A stretch of 51,340 nucleotides of DNA from an uncultured Gemmatimonadota bacterium (lineage in GTDB: Bacteria; Gemmatimonadota; Gemmatimonadetes; Gemmatimonadales; Gemmatimonadaceae): positions 1 to 51,340 of the forward strand of contig CAMLIT010000017.1 in NCBI GenBank assembly GCA_946480295.1. The letters run 5' to 3'. This document shows positions 34,942 to 43,731 of the stretch, piece by piece. Within the stretch, counting starts at the first letter, position 1, and every line of letters starts with the position of its first letter. The notes under the pieces are model-generated. The model did no database searches. It saw nothing but the letters and a program-made list of their open reading frames with translations, and was not told the DNA's origin. Made by a program: the position numbers and the translations under genes.

Positions 34942-35853
34942 CTATCTCTTCCCCCTGAACATCGACTTCACCTTCCCGAGCAGCCCGGGGTGCTCCTCGT
35001 CAGGCGGCGCGGTGATCGCGGCGTGCAGCTCCTCCGCGAAGGTGAGCACGTCCGGATAGCGCTTCCCGGGCTCCTTGCTCAACCCGCGCATGATCGCCGC
35101 CTCGACGGCGGTCGGGAAGCGGAGGCCGGGGCGCGCCGCGTTGAGCGGGATCGGCGGCTGCGAGAGGAGCTGCGAGAACATCTCGCGCGGCGACTTCGCC
35201 GTGTACGGCAGGCAGCCGCTGAGGAGGAAGTACGCGATCGTCGCGAGGCTGTACTGGTCCGCGCTCGGCGCGACGACCTCGCCGGAGAGGGCTTCCGGCG
35301 CCACGTACATGAGCGTGCCGACGAAGAAGCCGGCGCGCGTGAGACGCTGCTCGGGAGAGATGTCGGTGTCCGTCGCGATCCCGAAATCGAGGAGCTTCAC
35401 CGTCCGCGACTCCGGGTCGTACATCACGTTGTCGGGCTTCAGGTCGCGATGGACGATCCCGACCGCGTGCGCGGCGTGGACGGCGGCGGCGATCTGCCGC
35501 ACGACGTCCGCGACCTCGTCGGGCGGCAGCGGGCCCTTTCGTTTGGCGTACTTCTCGAGGAGCTCGCCCTCGGCCCATTCGATGGCGAGGAAGTGCATCC
35601 CCGGGCCCGCCTCGCCGATCTCGATCGTCCGCACCACGTTGGGATGCTGGACGCGTTCGCCGTAGTGCGCCTCGCGGAGGAAGCGCGTGACCGCCGTCCG
35701 GTCCTGGCGCAGCTTCTCGCGCAGCACCTTCACGGCCACCCGGCCGTGCTGCGGATGCTCGGCGCGGAACACCGCCGAGGTGCCACCCTCGCCGACTTCC
35801 GACTGCAGCGTGTATCCGGCTATCGTCTGGCCGACCAGGTTCTCGCGAGGCAC
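34942..35853 (-). CDS. Soluble serine/threonine protein kinase (Hanks-type)
   Basis: 303 residues, a kinase domain with little else. P-loop GEGGTSAVF at 21-29, ATP lysine K42 (VAVKVL), catalytic loop HRDLKPDN at 135-142, DFG at 156-158, and an APE-like APEAL about 30 residues later. All catalytic residues are present. There is no membrane helix, PASTA or other sensor domain, unlike many bacterial PknB-type kinases. The basic tail ends KVKSMFRGKR. No partner phosphatase is visible nearby. Confidence 0.92.
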   Translation of the reverse strand: MPRENLVGQTIAGYTLQSEVGEGGTSAVFRAEHPQHGRVAVKVLREKLRQDRTAVTRFLREAHYGERVQHPNVVRTIEIGEAGPGMHFLAIEWAEGELLEKYAKRKGPLPPDEVADVVRQIAAAVHAAHAVGIVHRDLKPDNVMYDPESRTVKLLDFGIATDTDISPEQRLTRAGFFVGTLMYVAPEALSGEVVAPSADQYSLATIAYFLLSGCLPYTAKSPREMFSQLLSQPPIPLNAARPGLRFPTAVEAAIMRGLSKEPGKRYPDVLTFAEELHAAITAPPDEEHPGLLGKVKSMFRGKR

Positions 35854-35988
35854 GCGGCGAACCTAACGTTGCCTGGCAGGTGGAGCAAGCAACCGCGTTG
35901 CCGGACATGCGTTGGCGCGCCGGCGCGCCGGGCCCGGGCGTCGTCCGCGAGAGTGGGGCGAGCAGATGTATGGGCGACCTAGCAATGC

Positions 35989-36023
35989 GCGAGCGGCCTC
36001 GTTTTGCGCTCGCCACAGCGAGC
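35989..36023. promoter_or_regulatory. Overlapping alternative hairpins upstream of the cold-shock promoter
   Basis: GCGAGCG (35989-35995) can pair with CGCTCGC (36007-36013), and the same central segment can pair instead with GCGAGC (36018-36023) across a CACA loop. The two structures exclude each other. It lies between the divergent kinase and cold-shock genes, about 20 bases before the cold-shock -35 box. Confidence 0.35.
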
Positions 36024-36041
36024 CCGACGACCGGCCTCGTC

Positions 36042-36070
36042 TTGACAAATCGCCGCTCGATTTCTATATA
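36042..36070 (+). promoter_or_regulatory. Sigma-70 promoter of the cold-shock gene
   Basis: TTGACA (36042-36047), a 17-base spacer, and TATATA (36065-36070): the clearest promoter in the window, a perfect -35 and near-perfect -10. Transcription would start near 36077, giving an about 85-base 5' leader, consistent with cold-shock leaders that act as temperature-responsive RNA structures. Confidence 0.85.
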
Positions 36071-36161
36071 GGCCGCGCAAGTCGGGTCGGCTTGCCCAGC
36101 ACCTTTGCAGCGCAACGTTCTGCAGTGCAGGATCGATTCACCTCGTAGGAGGCAGCTCGCA

Positions 36162-36362
36162 ATGGCCAGAGGGAAGGTGAAGTGGTTCAATGATGCCAAG
36201 GGGTACGGCTTCATTGAGCAGGACGGTGGCGAGGATGTCTTCGTGCATTTCTCGGCCATCTCGATGGAGGGCTTCAAGACCCTCACCGAAGGACAGGAAG
36301 TCGAGTTCGAGATCAAGAGTGGGGACAAGGGATTGCACGCCGCGAACGTCGTTCGCCTCTGA
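36162..36362 (+). CDS. Cold-shock protein (CspA family)
   Basis: 66 residues: [20 protein letters not shown], with RNP1 (KGYGFI) and RNP2 (VFVHFSAI), the nucleic-acid binding beta-barrel. An RNA chaperone that binds single-stranded RNA. AGGAGG (36147-36152) lies 9 bases before the ATG, the best ribosome-binding site in the region. It has its own strong promoter and a terminator, so it is a monocistronic, highly expressed gene. Confidence 0.97.
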   Translation: MARGKVKWFNDAKGYGFIEQDGGEDVFVHFSAISMEGFKTLTEGQEVEFEIKSGDKGLHAANVVRL

Positions 36363-36400
36363 TCTCGCCGCCTCCACGACAAGGTGAAGCTGTGAAGGTC

Positions 36401-36432
36401 GCCCGCCGGGTCCCCGGCGGGCTCGCCTTTTT
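36401..36432 (+). terminator. Intrinsic terminator of the cold-shock gene
   Basis: GCCCGCCGG (36401-36409) pairs with CCGGCGGGC (36414-36422) around a four-base loop, followed a few bases later by five T residues (36428-36432). Confidence 0.85.
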
Positions 36433-36475
36433 CCGGGGCTGTCATTCGCGCGCCGGCGCGCAGTAGCTTGTGCGG

Positions 36476-39400
36476 ATGCCCGACACCCCCGTCGCGACGC
36501 CGCCCGAGCCGCCGCGCCTGTTCCTCATCGATGGCTACGCGCTGATCTACCGCGCGTTCTTCGCGCTCATCTCGCGCCCGCTGACGACGAGCCACGGCGA
36601 GAACACCTCCGCGGCGTGGGGGATCGTCAACTTCCTCCAGCGCCTGCTGCAGACGCACCGCCCCGAGTACCTCGGCTGGGTGCACGACTCGGGGCTTTCC
36701 TTCCGCCACGAGCGCTACCCCGAGTACAAGGCGACGCGCGAGAAGCTCACCGAAGAGCTGCAGTCGGACTTCGACCGCGGCATGGAGCGCATCTGCCAGC
36801 TCCTCGACGCCTACCACGTGCCGATCCTCGCCGTGCCCGGCTACGAGGCGGACGACGTCATCGGCACGCTCGCGCGGCAGGGGGCGTCGGCCGGCGTGAA
36901 CGTCGTCGTCGTCTCCGGGGACAAGGACTTCCAGCAGCTCGTGCGCCCGGGCGTGTGGCTCCTCAACCCGGGGCGCGGCGGGCCGGCGGGAGTGGAGGAG
37001 CAGTGGGTGAGCGTGGACAACGGGAGCGAGCGGCTCGGCGTGCCGCCGGCGCTCGTGACGGACTATCTCGCGCTCGTCGGCGACAGCTCCGACAACGTGC
37101 CCGGCGTGCGCGGCATCGGCGACAAGACGGCGCGCGAGCTGGTGAACGCGTACGGCGCGCTCGAGCACATCCTCGAGCAGGCGCCGCAGCTGACCAAGAA
37201 GCGGCCGCGCGAGGCGCTCCTCGAACACGCCGAGCTGGCGCGGCTGTCGAAGGAGCTGGTGACGATCCACGAGGACGTCGCGATCACCCTCGACCTGGAG
37301 CAGCTCCGGGTGGGCGAGCCGGATCGCGAGCGGCTGCGCGACCTGTTCGTCGAGCTCGAGTTCCACACGCTGGCGAAGGAGATGGCGGCGGCCGTGCCCG
37401 CGGCGCCGGCGTCCGCGGAGATCGAGCACCAGTACGTCACGGTGGACACGATCGCCGCGATGGAGAAGGTGGTCGCGCGCGCGCGTCGCGCGCCGCACGT
37501 GGCCGTGGACACGGAGACGGTGATCGATCCCGACTGCCCGACGGCGGTGGACCCGCTTCGCGCGACGCTCGTCGCCGTCACCCTCGGCGTCGACGAGGGC
37601 GAGGCGTACTACTTCCCGCTGCGCCATCGCGAGCACCTGCCGGAGCAGGGCGGCCTCCCGTTAGGCGACCTCGCGGCGCCGGCCGAGGAGTCGCCGCGCA
37701 AGAGGGCGCGGAAGAAGAAGGCCGCCGCCGAGCCGGGGAGCATCGCCGCGCGCGCGCTCGCCGCCGGCGCGCATCCGGTGCGCAACCTGCCGCCGCTCAC
37801 CGCGCCGGAGATGCGCCCCCTCCGCGAGCTGCTCGAGGATCCCGCGGTGCCGAAGACGGCGCAGAACGCGAAGTACGACCTGCTCGTGCTCCGGCGCGCC
37901 GGCATCACCCTCCGCGGCCTCACCTTCGACACGATGCTCGCCAGCTACGTGCTCGATCCCGGGCGGCGCTCGCACGGCCTCGACCTGCTCTCCCTCGAGT
38001 TCCTCGGCTACAAGATGACCTCCTTCGAGGAGCTGTGCGGGAAGGGCAAGGACCAGATCCCCTTCGACCAGGTCCCGATCCAGTGCGCGCGCGACTATTC
38101 GTGCGAGGACGCGGACGTCACCTGGCGGCTGCGCGCGCGCTTCGAGCCGCAGCTCGAGCAGCTCCAGCTCGCGCCGCTCTTCCAGGACGTCGAGATGCCC
38201 CTCGTCGCCGTGCTGGCCGAGATGGAGTGGAACGGCATCGCCATCGACACGGGGTGGTTCGCGTCGCTCAAGGAGCGCTTCCAGCGCGAACGCCTGCGCG
38301 TCGAGCAGGAGATCTACGCGGCCGCCGGCCAGGAGTTCAACATCAACTCCAACCCGCAGCTCCGCGAGATCCTCTTCGACAAGCTCGGGCTGCCCGTGCT
38401 CAAGCGCACGCCCACCGGCCCGTCGACCGACGCGACGGTGCTGCAGCAGCTCGCCGACGAGGGCCACGAGCTCCCGGGACTGCTGATGGAGTATCGCGAG
38501 CTCGCGAAGCTCGAGAGCACGTACATCGACGCGCTCCCGGCGCTGGTGAACCCGCACACGTCCCGCCTGCACACGTCGTTCAACCAGACCGTGGCGGCGA
38601 CGGGACGGCTCTCGTCGAGCGACCCGAACCTCCAGAACATCCCGATCCGCCGCGAGCTGGGACGTGACATCCGGCGCGGCTTCGTCCCGCGGCGCGGCTG
38701 GCGCCTGCTCGCCGCCGACTACTCGCAGATCGAGCTGCGACTGCTCGCGCACCTGTCGGGCGATCCCGCGTTCGTCGAGGCGTTCCGGTCGGGCGGGGAC
38801 ATCCACCGGCAGACGGCGGCGCTCATCTTCGACGTGCCAATCGACATGGTGACCGGCGAGATGCGCGCCCGCGCGAAGACGATCAACTTCGCCACGATCT
38901 ACGGCCAGGGCCCGCACGCGCTCTCGCGGCAGCTCAAGATCACCCACGCCGACGCGCGCGAATTCATCGACAAGTACTTCGAGCGCTTCCGCCGCGTGCG
39001 CGAGTATCTCGATTCGATGGTGGAGTTCGCGCGCGAGCACGGCTACGTGCAGACCATCTTCGGGCGACGGCGGTACATCCCGGAGCTGCGCGACCGCAAC
39101 TTCAACATCCGCGCGTTCGGCGAGCGCACCGCGGCCAACTCGCCGATCCAGGGCTCGGCGGCCGACCTGATCAAGGTCGCCATGATCCGGATCGATGCGG
39201 CGCTGCGCGACCGGCGGCTGGACACGCGCATGCTGCTCCAGGTGCACGACGAGCTGGTGTTCGAGGTGCCGGGCCCGGAGAGCGAGGAGGCCGCGGCGCT
39301 CGTTCGGCAGGAGATGGAGCACGCCGCGGAGTTGTCGGTGCCCCTGGTCGTGGACCTCGGTTTCGGCGAGAACTGGGTCGAGACGAAGATGAAATCCTGA
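36476..39400 (+). CDS. polA: DNA polymerase I
   Basis: 974 residues from the ATG at 36476. Three domains. The 5' nuclease is about 1-300 (LFLIDGYALIYRAFFAL; DYLALVGDSSDNVPGVRGIG). The 3'-5' exonuclease is about 320-560 and retains its acidic residues (VAVDTETVIDPD, NAKYDLLVL, YSCEDADVTW), so proofreading should be active. The polymerase is about 565-974, with motif A DYSQIELRLLAHLSGD near 748, motif B RAKTINFATIYG near 798 and motif C LQVHDELVFEV near 920. An about 50-residue low-complexity insertion rich in Lys/Arg/Ala (near 400-440, RKRARKKKAAAEP) interrupts the exonuclease domain. It repairs DNA and removes Okazaki primers. Confidence 0.97.
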   Translation: MPDTPVATPPEPPRLFLIDGYALIYRAFFALISRPLTTSHGENTSAAWGIVNFLQRLLQTHRPEYLGWVHDSGLSFRHERYPEYKATREKLTEELQSDFDRGMERICQLLDAYHVPILAVPGYEADDVIGTLARQGASAGVNVVVVSGDKDFQQLVRPGVWLLNPGRGGPAGVEEQWVSVDNGSERLGVPPALVTDYLALVGDSSDNVPGVRGIGDKTARELVNAYGALEHILEQAPQLTKKRPREALLEHAELARLSKELVTIHEDVAITLDLEQLRVGEPDRERLRDLFVELEFHTLAKEMAAAVPAAPASAEIEHQYVTVDTIAAMEKVVARARRAPHVAVDTETVIDPDCPTAVDPLRATLVAVTLGVDEGEAYYFPLRHREHLPEQGGLPLGDLAAPAEESPRKRARKKKAAAEPGSIAARALAAGAHPVRNLPPLTAPEMRPLRELLEDPAVPKTAQNAKYDLLVLRRAGITLRGLTFDTMLASYVLDPGRRSHGLDLLSLEFLGYKMTSFEELCGKGKDQIPFDQVPIQCARDYSCEDADVTWRLRARFEPQLEQLQLAPLFQDVEMPLVAVLAEMEWNGIAIDTGWFASLKERFQRERLRVEQEIYAAAGQEFNINSNPQLREILFDKLGLPVLKRTPTGPSTDATVLQQLADEGHELPGLLMEYRELAKLESTYIDALPALVNPHTSRLHTSFNQTVAATGRLSSSDPNLQNIPIRRELGRDIRRGFVPRRGWRLLAADYSQIELRLLAHLSGDPAFVEAFRSGGDIHRQTAALIFDVPIDMVTGEMRARAKTINFATIYGQGPHALSRQLKITHADAREFIDKYFERFRRVREYLDSMVEFAREHGYVQTIFGRRRYIPELRDRNFNIRAFGERTAANSPIQGSAADLIKVAMIRIDAALRDRRLDTRMLLQVHDELVFEVPGPESEEAAALVRQEMEHAAELSVPLVVDLGFGENWVETKMKS

Positions 39401-39619
39401 TGCGATTCGCCATGCGTGACCGCGCCGCCGACCGTTGCATTGTGCGGCGGCAATGGCAAATCGAGTCCGACCGTCGTGGACCGCCAATTCGTATGGGAGC
39501 ACAAACCCTATGACGTGGCAACACTTACATCGTCTGACCGTTGCGGGCATCTGCCTTGCCCCTTCCGTTGCCCAACCTGGACGCCACCACCCCACCCCCC
39601 GCTCCCGGAATAGCTCCCC

Positions 39620-40012
39620 ATGTCCCGCCGATACACCGCGCGGCCAGGATTCACGCTCATCGAGCTGCTGATCGTCGTCGTGATCATCGGCATCCTCGCC
39701 GCCATCGCCATCCCCAAGTTCGCCAACACGAAGGGCAAGGCGAACTACGCGGCGGTCAAGAGCGACCTGCGCAACCTGATGACCGCCGAGGAGTCGTACT
39801 TCTACGACCACCACGCCTATACCACGAACGTCGACTCGCTTCACTTCCAGACGTCGCACGGCGTGCAGCTGACGATGGTCGAGGGAAGCGTGTCCGGCTG
39901 GTCGGCGAAGGCGACGCACCCGGATGCGTTCCCGCACACGTGCGCGGTCTTCATGGGCGATGCCTCGCCCGTCGCACCCGCGACGAGCAACGGCGTGATT
40001 CAGTGCCAGTAG
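39620..40012 (+). CDS. Type IV pilin-like prepilin
   Basis: 130 residues. A short basic leader, then the prepilin peptidase site G|FTLIELLIVVVIIGILAAIA with Glu at mature position 5, as in PilA/PulG pilins. The globular domain has two cysteines near the C-terminus (HTCAVF and QCQ) that could form the usual disulfide loop. The processed protein would assemble in the inner membrane into a pilus or pseudopilus. No other pilus genes are nearby, so it is an orphan. 219 gene-free bases precede it after polA. Confidence 0.88.
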   Translation: MSRRYTARPGFTLIELLIVVVIIGILAAIAIPKFANTKGKANYAAVKSDLRNLMTAEESYFYDHHAYTTNVDSLHFQTSHGVQLTMVEGSVSGWSAKATHPDAFPHTCAVFMGDASPVAPATSNGVIQCQ

Positions 40013-40025
40013 TGCAGCCCGCGGA

Positions 40026-40316
40026 GTGAGCAGCGGTCCCGCGCATCCGCCGTATCGGGAGTTCGCGTCCCGGCGCGAGGGGATGATTCACGCGATGGAC
40101 GGGGGGTTGTGGCTGCACCGGCACGTCTGGAAGGGGCGTCCGATGGCGCACCTCGTGTCCACCGACCGCGAGCGGCTGCTCGAATACGGGCGGATGGTCG
40201 GCATCCCTGCGGAGCGCCTCCAGTACAAGCCGCTGAAGGACCCGCGCACGGGGGTGCGGCGCGAGGCCTGGCACTGGGATCTCGGCGGACCCTTCCTCCC
40301 GCCGCGCAGCTACTGA
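40026..40316 (+). CDS. DUF4031-like small protein
   Basis: Up to 96 residues from a GTG at 40026; ATGs at 40083 and 40095 would leave just the family-like part and cannot be excluded, since no start has a good ribosome site. The core (GLWLHRHVWKGRPMAHLVST, LLEYGRMVGIPAERLQY, WHWDL) resembles DUF4031, a small family of unknown function. It overlaps the convergent MFS gene by 7 bp. Confidence 0.6.
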   Translation: MSSGPAHPPYREFASRREGMIHAMDGGLWLHRHVWKGRPMAHLVSTDRERLLEYGRMVGIPAERLQYKPLKDPRTGVRREAWHWDLGGPFLPPRSY

Positions 40317-41770
40317 GCCGTCGCGCGCAGCACGTCCGGTGTGCGCTCGCGCTCGTCAGGCACGCCGCGCAGCAGGAGCAGCGCGATCACGAACATCGTC
40401 GCCACCGACAGCACCGCCGCGCGATAGGCGAGACCGGTCCCGAAGCGCGGCTCGAGGCCGTCGACGGTGAACGCCCACAGCAGCGGACCGAACACCGCCG
40501 CGACGCGCGCCGAGAGGAGCATGAGGCTGAAGTAGCGCCCAGCCTCGACGTCGGGGACGAGGCTGAGGAGGACGGGGCGCTCGGCGGTCGGCACACCGCC
40601 GAAGTTCAGGCCGATGCCGAGGCCGATGATCCAGAAGGCGGGCTTCGACGGCACGGCCACCATCGCGACGAGCAGCACGACCCACGCGAGCAGCGTCAGC
40701 GACAACGTCCGCTTGGCGCCGAGGCGGTCCACCATCAGCCCTTGCAGGTAGCTGCCGAAGATCGCCGGGATCGTGAGCACCATGAACAGCGTGACCTCGG
40801 AGCCCTGTCGGAAGCCGACGGCCTTCACCGCGTAGAGCGTCATGAAGCTCACGATGGTGCCGATCGCGTCCTGGTAGAGGAACGACGTGACGATGAACCG
40901 GAGGGCGCCGGGATGCCGCCGCGCGTCGCGCAGGGTGGCCGCGACGTCGTGGAAGCCCTTGCGCCAGGCGACGCGCGCGCCGCGCGCGAGCGGCTCGTGG
41001 TCGCGGCAGAAGACGAAGAGCGGGAGCGAGAAGAGGAGGAACAGGGCGCCCGTCGGCAGGAACGTCGAGACGCGCCCGGCGTGCGCGGTGAGCGGGAAGG
41101 CGGCGCGCAATGCGTGCATCGCGCGGCTGCCGAGGGGCCCGATGACGGGCAGGGCGCCGTTGAAGAAGGGCACGACGAGGAGGACGCCGGCGATCGAGCC
41201 GACGTAGCCGAGCGCGGTGCCGAAACCGGAGAGCCTTCCCTGCTCCTCCACGGGCACCAGCTCGGGGAGCATGGCGTTGTAGAACGGCTGCGCCGCCTGG
41301 TAGGCGAAGTTGGCGACGATGTACGCGAGGAGCACCCATTTCAGCTCGGCGAGCCCCGCGTGCCAACCAGGGGGCACCGGCGTCGGGGCGAGCACCTGGG
41401 CGCCGACGAGCGGGAGCGTCCGCTCGCCGAGGAGGCCCATGAGCGCGCACGCACCGGCGGACGCGATCGTGAAGCCGACGACCCACGGCTTGCGCCGGCG
41501 CCGCGCATCCGACACGGCGCCGAGCACGGGGATGGAGACGGCGACGAGGAGCGACGCGATGGCGCTCGCGCCGCCGTAGAGCGTGTTGCTCGCGCCGAGA
41601 TCGCTCACCAGCCACACCGAGAAGTACAGTGTGGCGATGTTCATGGAGAAGATCGTGTTCGCGAAGTCGTACAGCGCCCAGCTCCAGCGCTCGATGCCGG
41701 GGGCGCGCACGACCGGCCGGATCTCGCCGCCCCCGATGTCGACCGGCGGCGGATGCTGTGGATGGGCCAT
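40310..41770 (-). CDS. MFS transporter of the UMF1 / Atg22-like type
   Basis: 486 residues from the ATG at 41770; in-frame ATGs at 41803 and 41839 would run into the divergent lipoprotein gene. About 12 membrane helices. The N-terminal WSWALYDFANTIFSMNIATL is the hallmark of the UMF1 family related to yeast Atg22 effluxers. Later segments include LPELVPVEEQGRLSGFGTALGY and the basic loop DARRRRKPW between helices 2 and 3. Substrate unknown; members are predicted exporters of small metabolites such as amino acids. Confidence 0.87.
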   Translation of the reverse strand: MAHPQHPPPVDIGGGEIRPVVRAPGIERWSWALYDFANTIFSMNIATLYFSVWLVSDLGASNTLYGGASAIASLLVAVSIPVLGAVSDARRRRKPWVVGFTIASAGACALMGLLGERTLPLVGAQVLAPTPVPPGWHAGLAELKWVLLAYIVANFAYQAAQPFYNAMLPELVPVEEQGRLSGFGTALGYVGSIAGVLLVVPFFNGALPVIGPLGSRAMHALRAAFPLTAHAGRVSTFLPTGALFLLFSLPLFVFCRDHEPLARGARVAWRKGFHDVAATLRDARRHPGALRFIVTSFLYQDAIGTIVSFMTLYAVKAVGFRQGSEVTLFMVLTIPAIFGSYLQGLMVDRLGAKRTLSLTLLAWVVLLVAMVAVPSKPAFWIIGLGIGLNFGGVPTAERPVLLSLVPDVEAGRYFSLMLLSARVAAVFGPLLWAFTVDGLEPRFGTGLAYRAAVLSVATMFVIALLLLRGVPDERERTPDVLRATAQ

Positions 41771-41837
41771 GGGTTCGGAGAGCGGTGGAGCGGTGCCATG
41801 CATTGACGGCGCCCGCGGTCCGGCCAAATTACGCGGC

Positions 41838-42782
41838 ATGGCTCATCGTCGCACCCTGTCCCTCCTCGTCGCCGCGGCCGCCCTCGGGGCGTGCGAGCAC
41901 GGCGCGAAGCCGCCACGCACCGAGACGACCGCGGCGGCGCCGACGACCCCCGCCGGCGCGCCGGCGGCGCCGGCGCCTTCCGGCTGGGCGGCGCCACTCG
42001 GCCCCGTCCTGCTCGTCCAGGGCGACGCGCCTAACGAGGCCGTGGTCGTCACGGCGGAGGACGCCGGGTCGGACACCATCACGGAGCAGGAGGCGATCGC
42101 CATCCGCTCGCGACCGGTGGTGCTGCTCGGACACGGGGAGGACGTACAGGTGGGCGTGCTCCAGGCGGCGCAGTCGCACTCGAGCGACGACGAATGCGAG
42201 CCGTGGCCGATGTGGCAGGTGGATCCGGCGCAGGCATCGGGGCGCGCGCTCGCGCCGTGGGCCGTCGGATTCGCGGCCGGGAAGGCGGCGGACGTCGAGC
42301 CGATCCCGCTCGATTCCGTGCAGACGCTCAGCCGCGGCGATTCGGCGCACCTCGCCGCCGAGGTCACGCGGCTCGCGTCGATCAGCGCCGGCCAGGGGGG
42401 CAGCTTCCAGGGCCTCCCCTTCACCGTCACGTCCATGTGGCGCTTCCGCGCCGCGCCCGGTGTCGAGGGCGTGGCGGCGACGCTGGTGCGGCGCCTCGCC
42501 GAGGAGGCCCGCCCGCTCGAGGAGCGTACCTTCCTCGTCGCGGAGCGCGACAGCACGCGACGCGATACGCCGTACGAGCTCGCGTTCCACGAGCGCTCGC
42601 AGGGCGCGGAGGAGACGAACGAGAGCACCGACCTGCTCGGCGCCGTGCGCCTTCCCGGCGCCACCGAGCCCGCGCTCGTCGTCTCGCACGACTTCGGCGA
42701 CGCGGTCGAGTACGCGTTCATCGAGCGCGATGCGCCGGCTCACTGGCGCGTGCGGTGGACGAGCCGGCGGGCGAAGTGCTGA
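41838..42782 (+). CDS. Hypothetical lipoprotein
   Basis: 314 residues from the ATG at 41838. Signal MAHRRTLSLLVAAAALGAC ends in a lipobox-like LGAC, with the following Ala/Pro/Thr-rich spacer typical of anchored proteins. The rest (about 60-314) has no recognised family; SHSSDDECEPWPMWQVD carries a Cys and several acidic residues. The start is only about 67 bases from the divergent MFS start; CAAATTA lies about 10 bases upstream, suggesting a very short leader. The 3' end runs into a heptamer repeat. Confidence 0.7.
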   Translation: MAHRRTLSLLVAAAALGACEHGAKPPRTETTAAAPTTPAGAPAAPAPSGWAAPLGPVLLVQGDAPNEAVVVTAEDAGSDTITEQEAIAIRSRPVVLLGHGEDVQVGVLQAAQSHSSDDECEPWPMWQVDPAQASGRALAPWAVGFAAGKAADVEPIPLDSVQTLSRGDSAHLAAEVTRLASISAGQGGSFQGLPFTVTSMWRFRAAPGVEGVAATLVRRLAEEARPLEERTFLVAERDSTRRDTPYELAFHERSQGAEETNESTDLLGAVRLPGATEPALVVSHDFGDAVEYAFIERDAPAHWRVRWTSRRAKC

Positions 42783-42815
42783 ACGAGGGACGGGGGGCGA
42801 GGGACGAGGGGCGAG
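42781..42815. repeat. Heptanucleotide tandem repeat, unit GGACGAG
   Basis: Five units with variation (GAACGAG, GGACGGG, GGGCGAG, GGACGAG, GGGCGAG), starting at the stop codon of the lipoprotein gene and ending before the convergent permease gene. Confidence 0.8.
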
Positions 42816-42825
42816 CCCTCGCAGG

Positions 42826-43731
42826 CTACACCTTTCCCAGCGCCGCGGGGGCGCGGACGCGGCCGGCGACGCCGGCCAGGGCGGCGAGCGTCAGCACGTA
42901 CGGGAGCGCGAGAAAGAGCTGATAGGGAGCGGCGAGCCCCATCGCCTGGAAGAGGTACTGCAGCGCGCTGGCCGCCCCGAAGACGAGCGCCGCGAGCGCC
43001 ACGCCGCCGGGATGCCAGCGCCCGAGCACCACGATGGCGAGGGCGATGAAGCCGCGTCCCGCCGACATGTTCTCGACGAACGTGCCGGCCTGGGTCAGGA
43101 CGAGCATCCCCCCGGCGATCCCGCCGAGCACGCCGCCGAAGAGGATCGCCGCGAACCGCAGCCGCAGCACGCGAACCCCCGCGGCATCCGCGGCCTCGGG
43201 GCTCTCCCCCGTCGCGCGCAGGGCGAGGCCGGCGTGCGTGCGGTACATCCACCACCAGAGGGCCGGAACAAGCGCGTAGAGGGCGTAGGTGACCGGCGGC
43301 TGGGCGAAGAGCGCGCGCCCGACGACGGGAAGGCGCACGAGCAGCGGGATCGCCAGCGGACCGCTCGTCGGGATTGTCAGTGCGGCCCCGGTCGCGCCGT
43401 AGAGGGCGCGATAGAGCATCCCCGTCGCGCCGGCGGCGAGCAGCGTGATGGCTGTGCCCGTGATGATCTGGTCGGCGCGCATCCAGAGGACGAACGCGGC
43501 GAAGAGCGCGGCGACAGCTGCGCCGAACGCGATGGCGGCGAGGAAGCCGAGCCAGAGTCCGGCCGCGCTCGCCCCGACCAGGGCGCCGAACGCGCCGGCG
43601 AGCACCACTCCCTCGAGCCCGATGTTGATCACCCCCGCGCGCTCGACGGCGAGCTCCCCGAGCGCCGCGAAGGCGAGGGGCGCCGCCGTCCGCACCGTCG
43701 CCTCGAGAAAGGGGCCGATCGTCGCGCTCAC
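42826..43731 (-). CDS. ABC transporter permease, nucleoside type (YufQ-like)
   Basis: 301 residues from the GTG at 43731, which overlaps the upstream permease stop by 4 bp (GTGA). Multi-helix BPD-transp_2 protein: LAFAALGELAVERAGVINIGLEGV is the diagnostic N-terminal segment of this permease class, with RMRADQIITGTAITLL-like and GRGFIALAIVVLGRWHP segments following. It is the second membrane subunit of a BMP-type (purine nucleoside) importer. No ATPase or binding-protein gene lies nearby. Confidence 0.85.
   Translation of the reverse strand: MSATIGPFLEATVRTAAPLAFAALGELAVERAGVINIGLEGVVLAGAFGALVGASAAGLWLGFLAAIAFGAAVAALFAAFVLWMRADQIITGTAITLLAAGATGMLYRALYGATGAALTIPTSGPLAIPLLVRLPVVGRALFAQPPVTYALYALVPALWWWMYRTHAGLALRATGESPEAADAAGVRVLRLRFAAILFGGVLGGIAGGMLVLTQAGTFVENMSAGRGFIALAIVVLGRWHPGGVALAALVFGAASALQYLFQAMGLAAPYQLFLALPYVLTLAALAGVAGRVRAPAALGKV

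Noticed and set aside
39401..39619. Small gene between polA and the pilin
   Set aside because: Short open frames have no ribosome site or family similarity; only a weak GCCGCC/GGCGGC hairpin just after polA is present.
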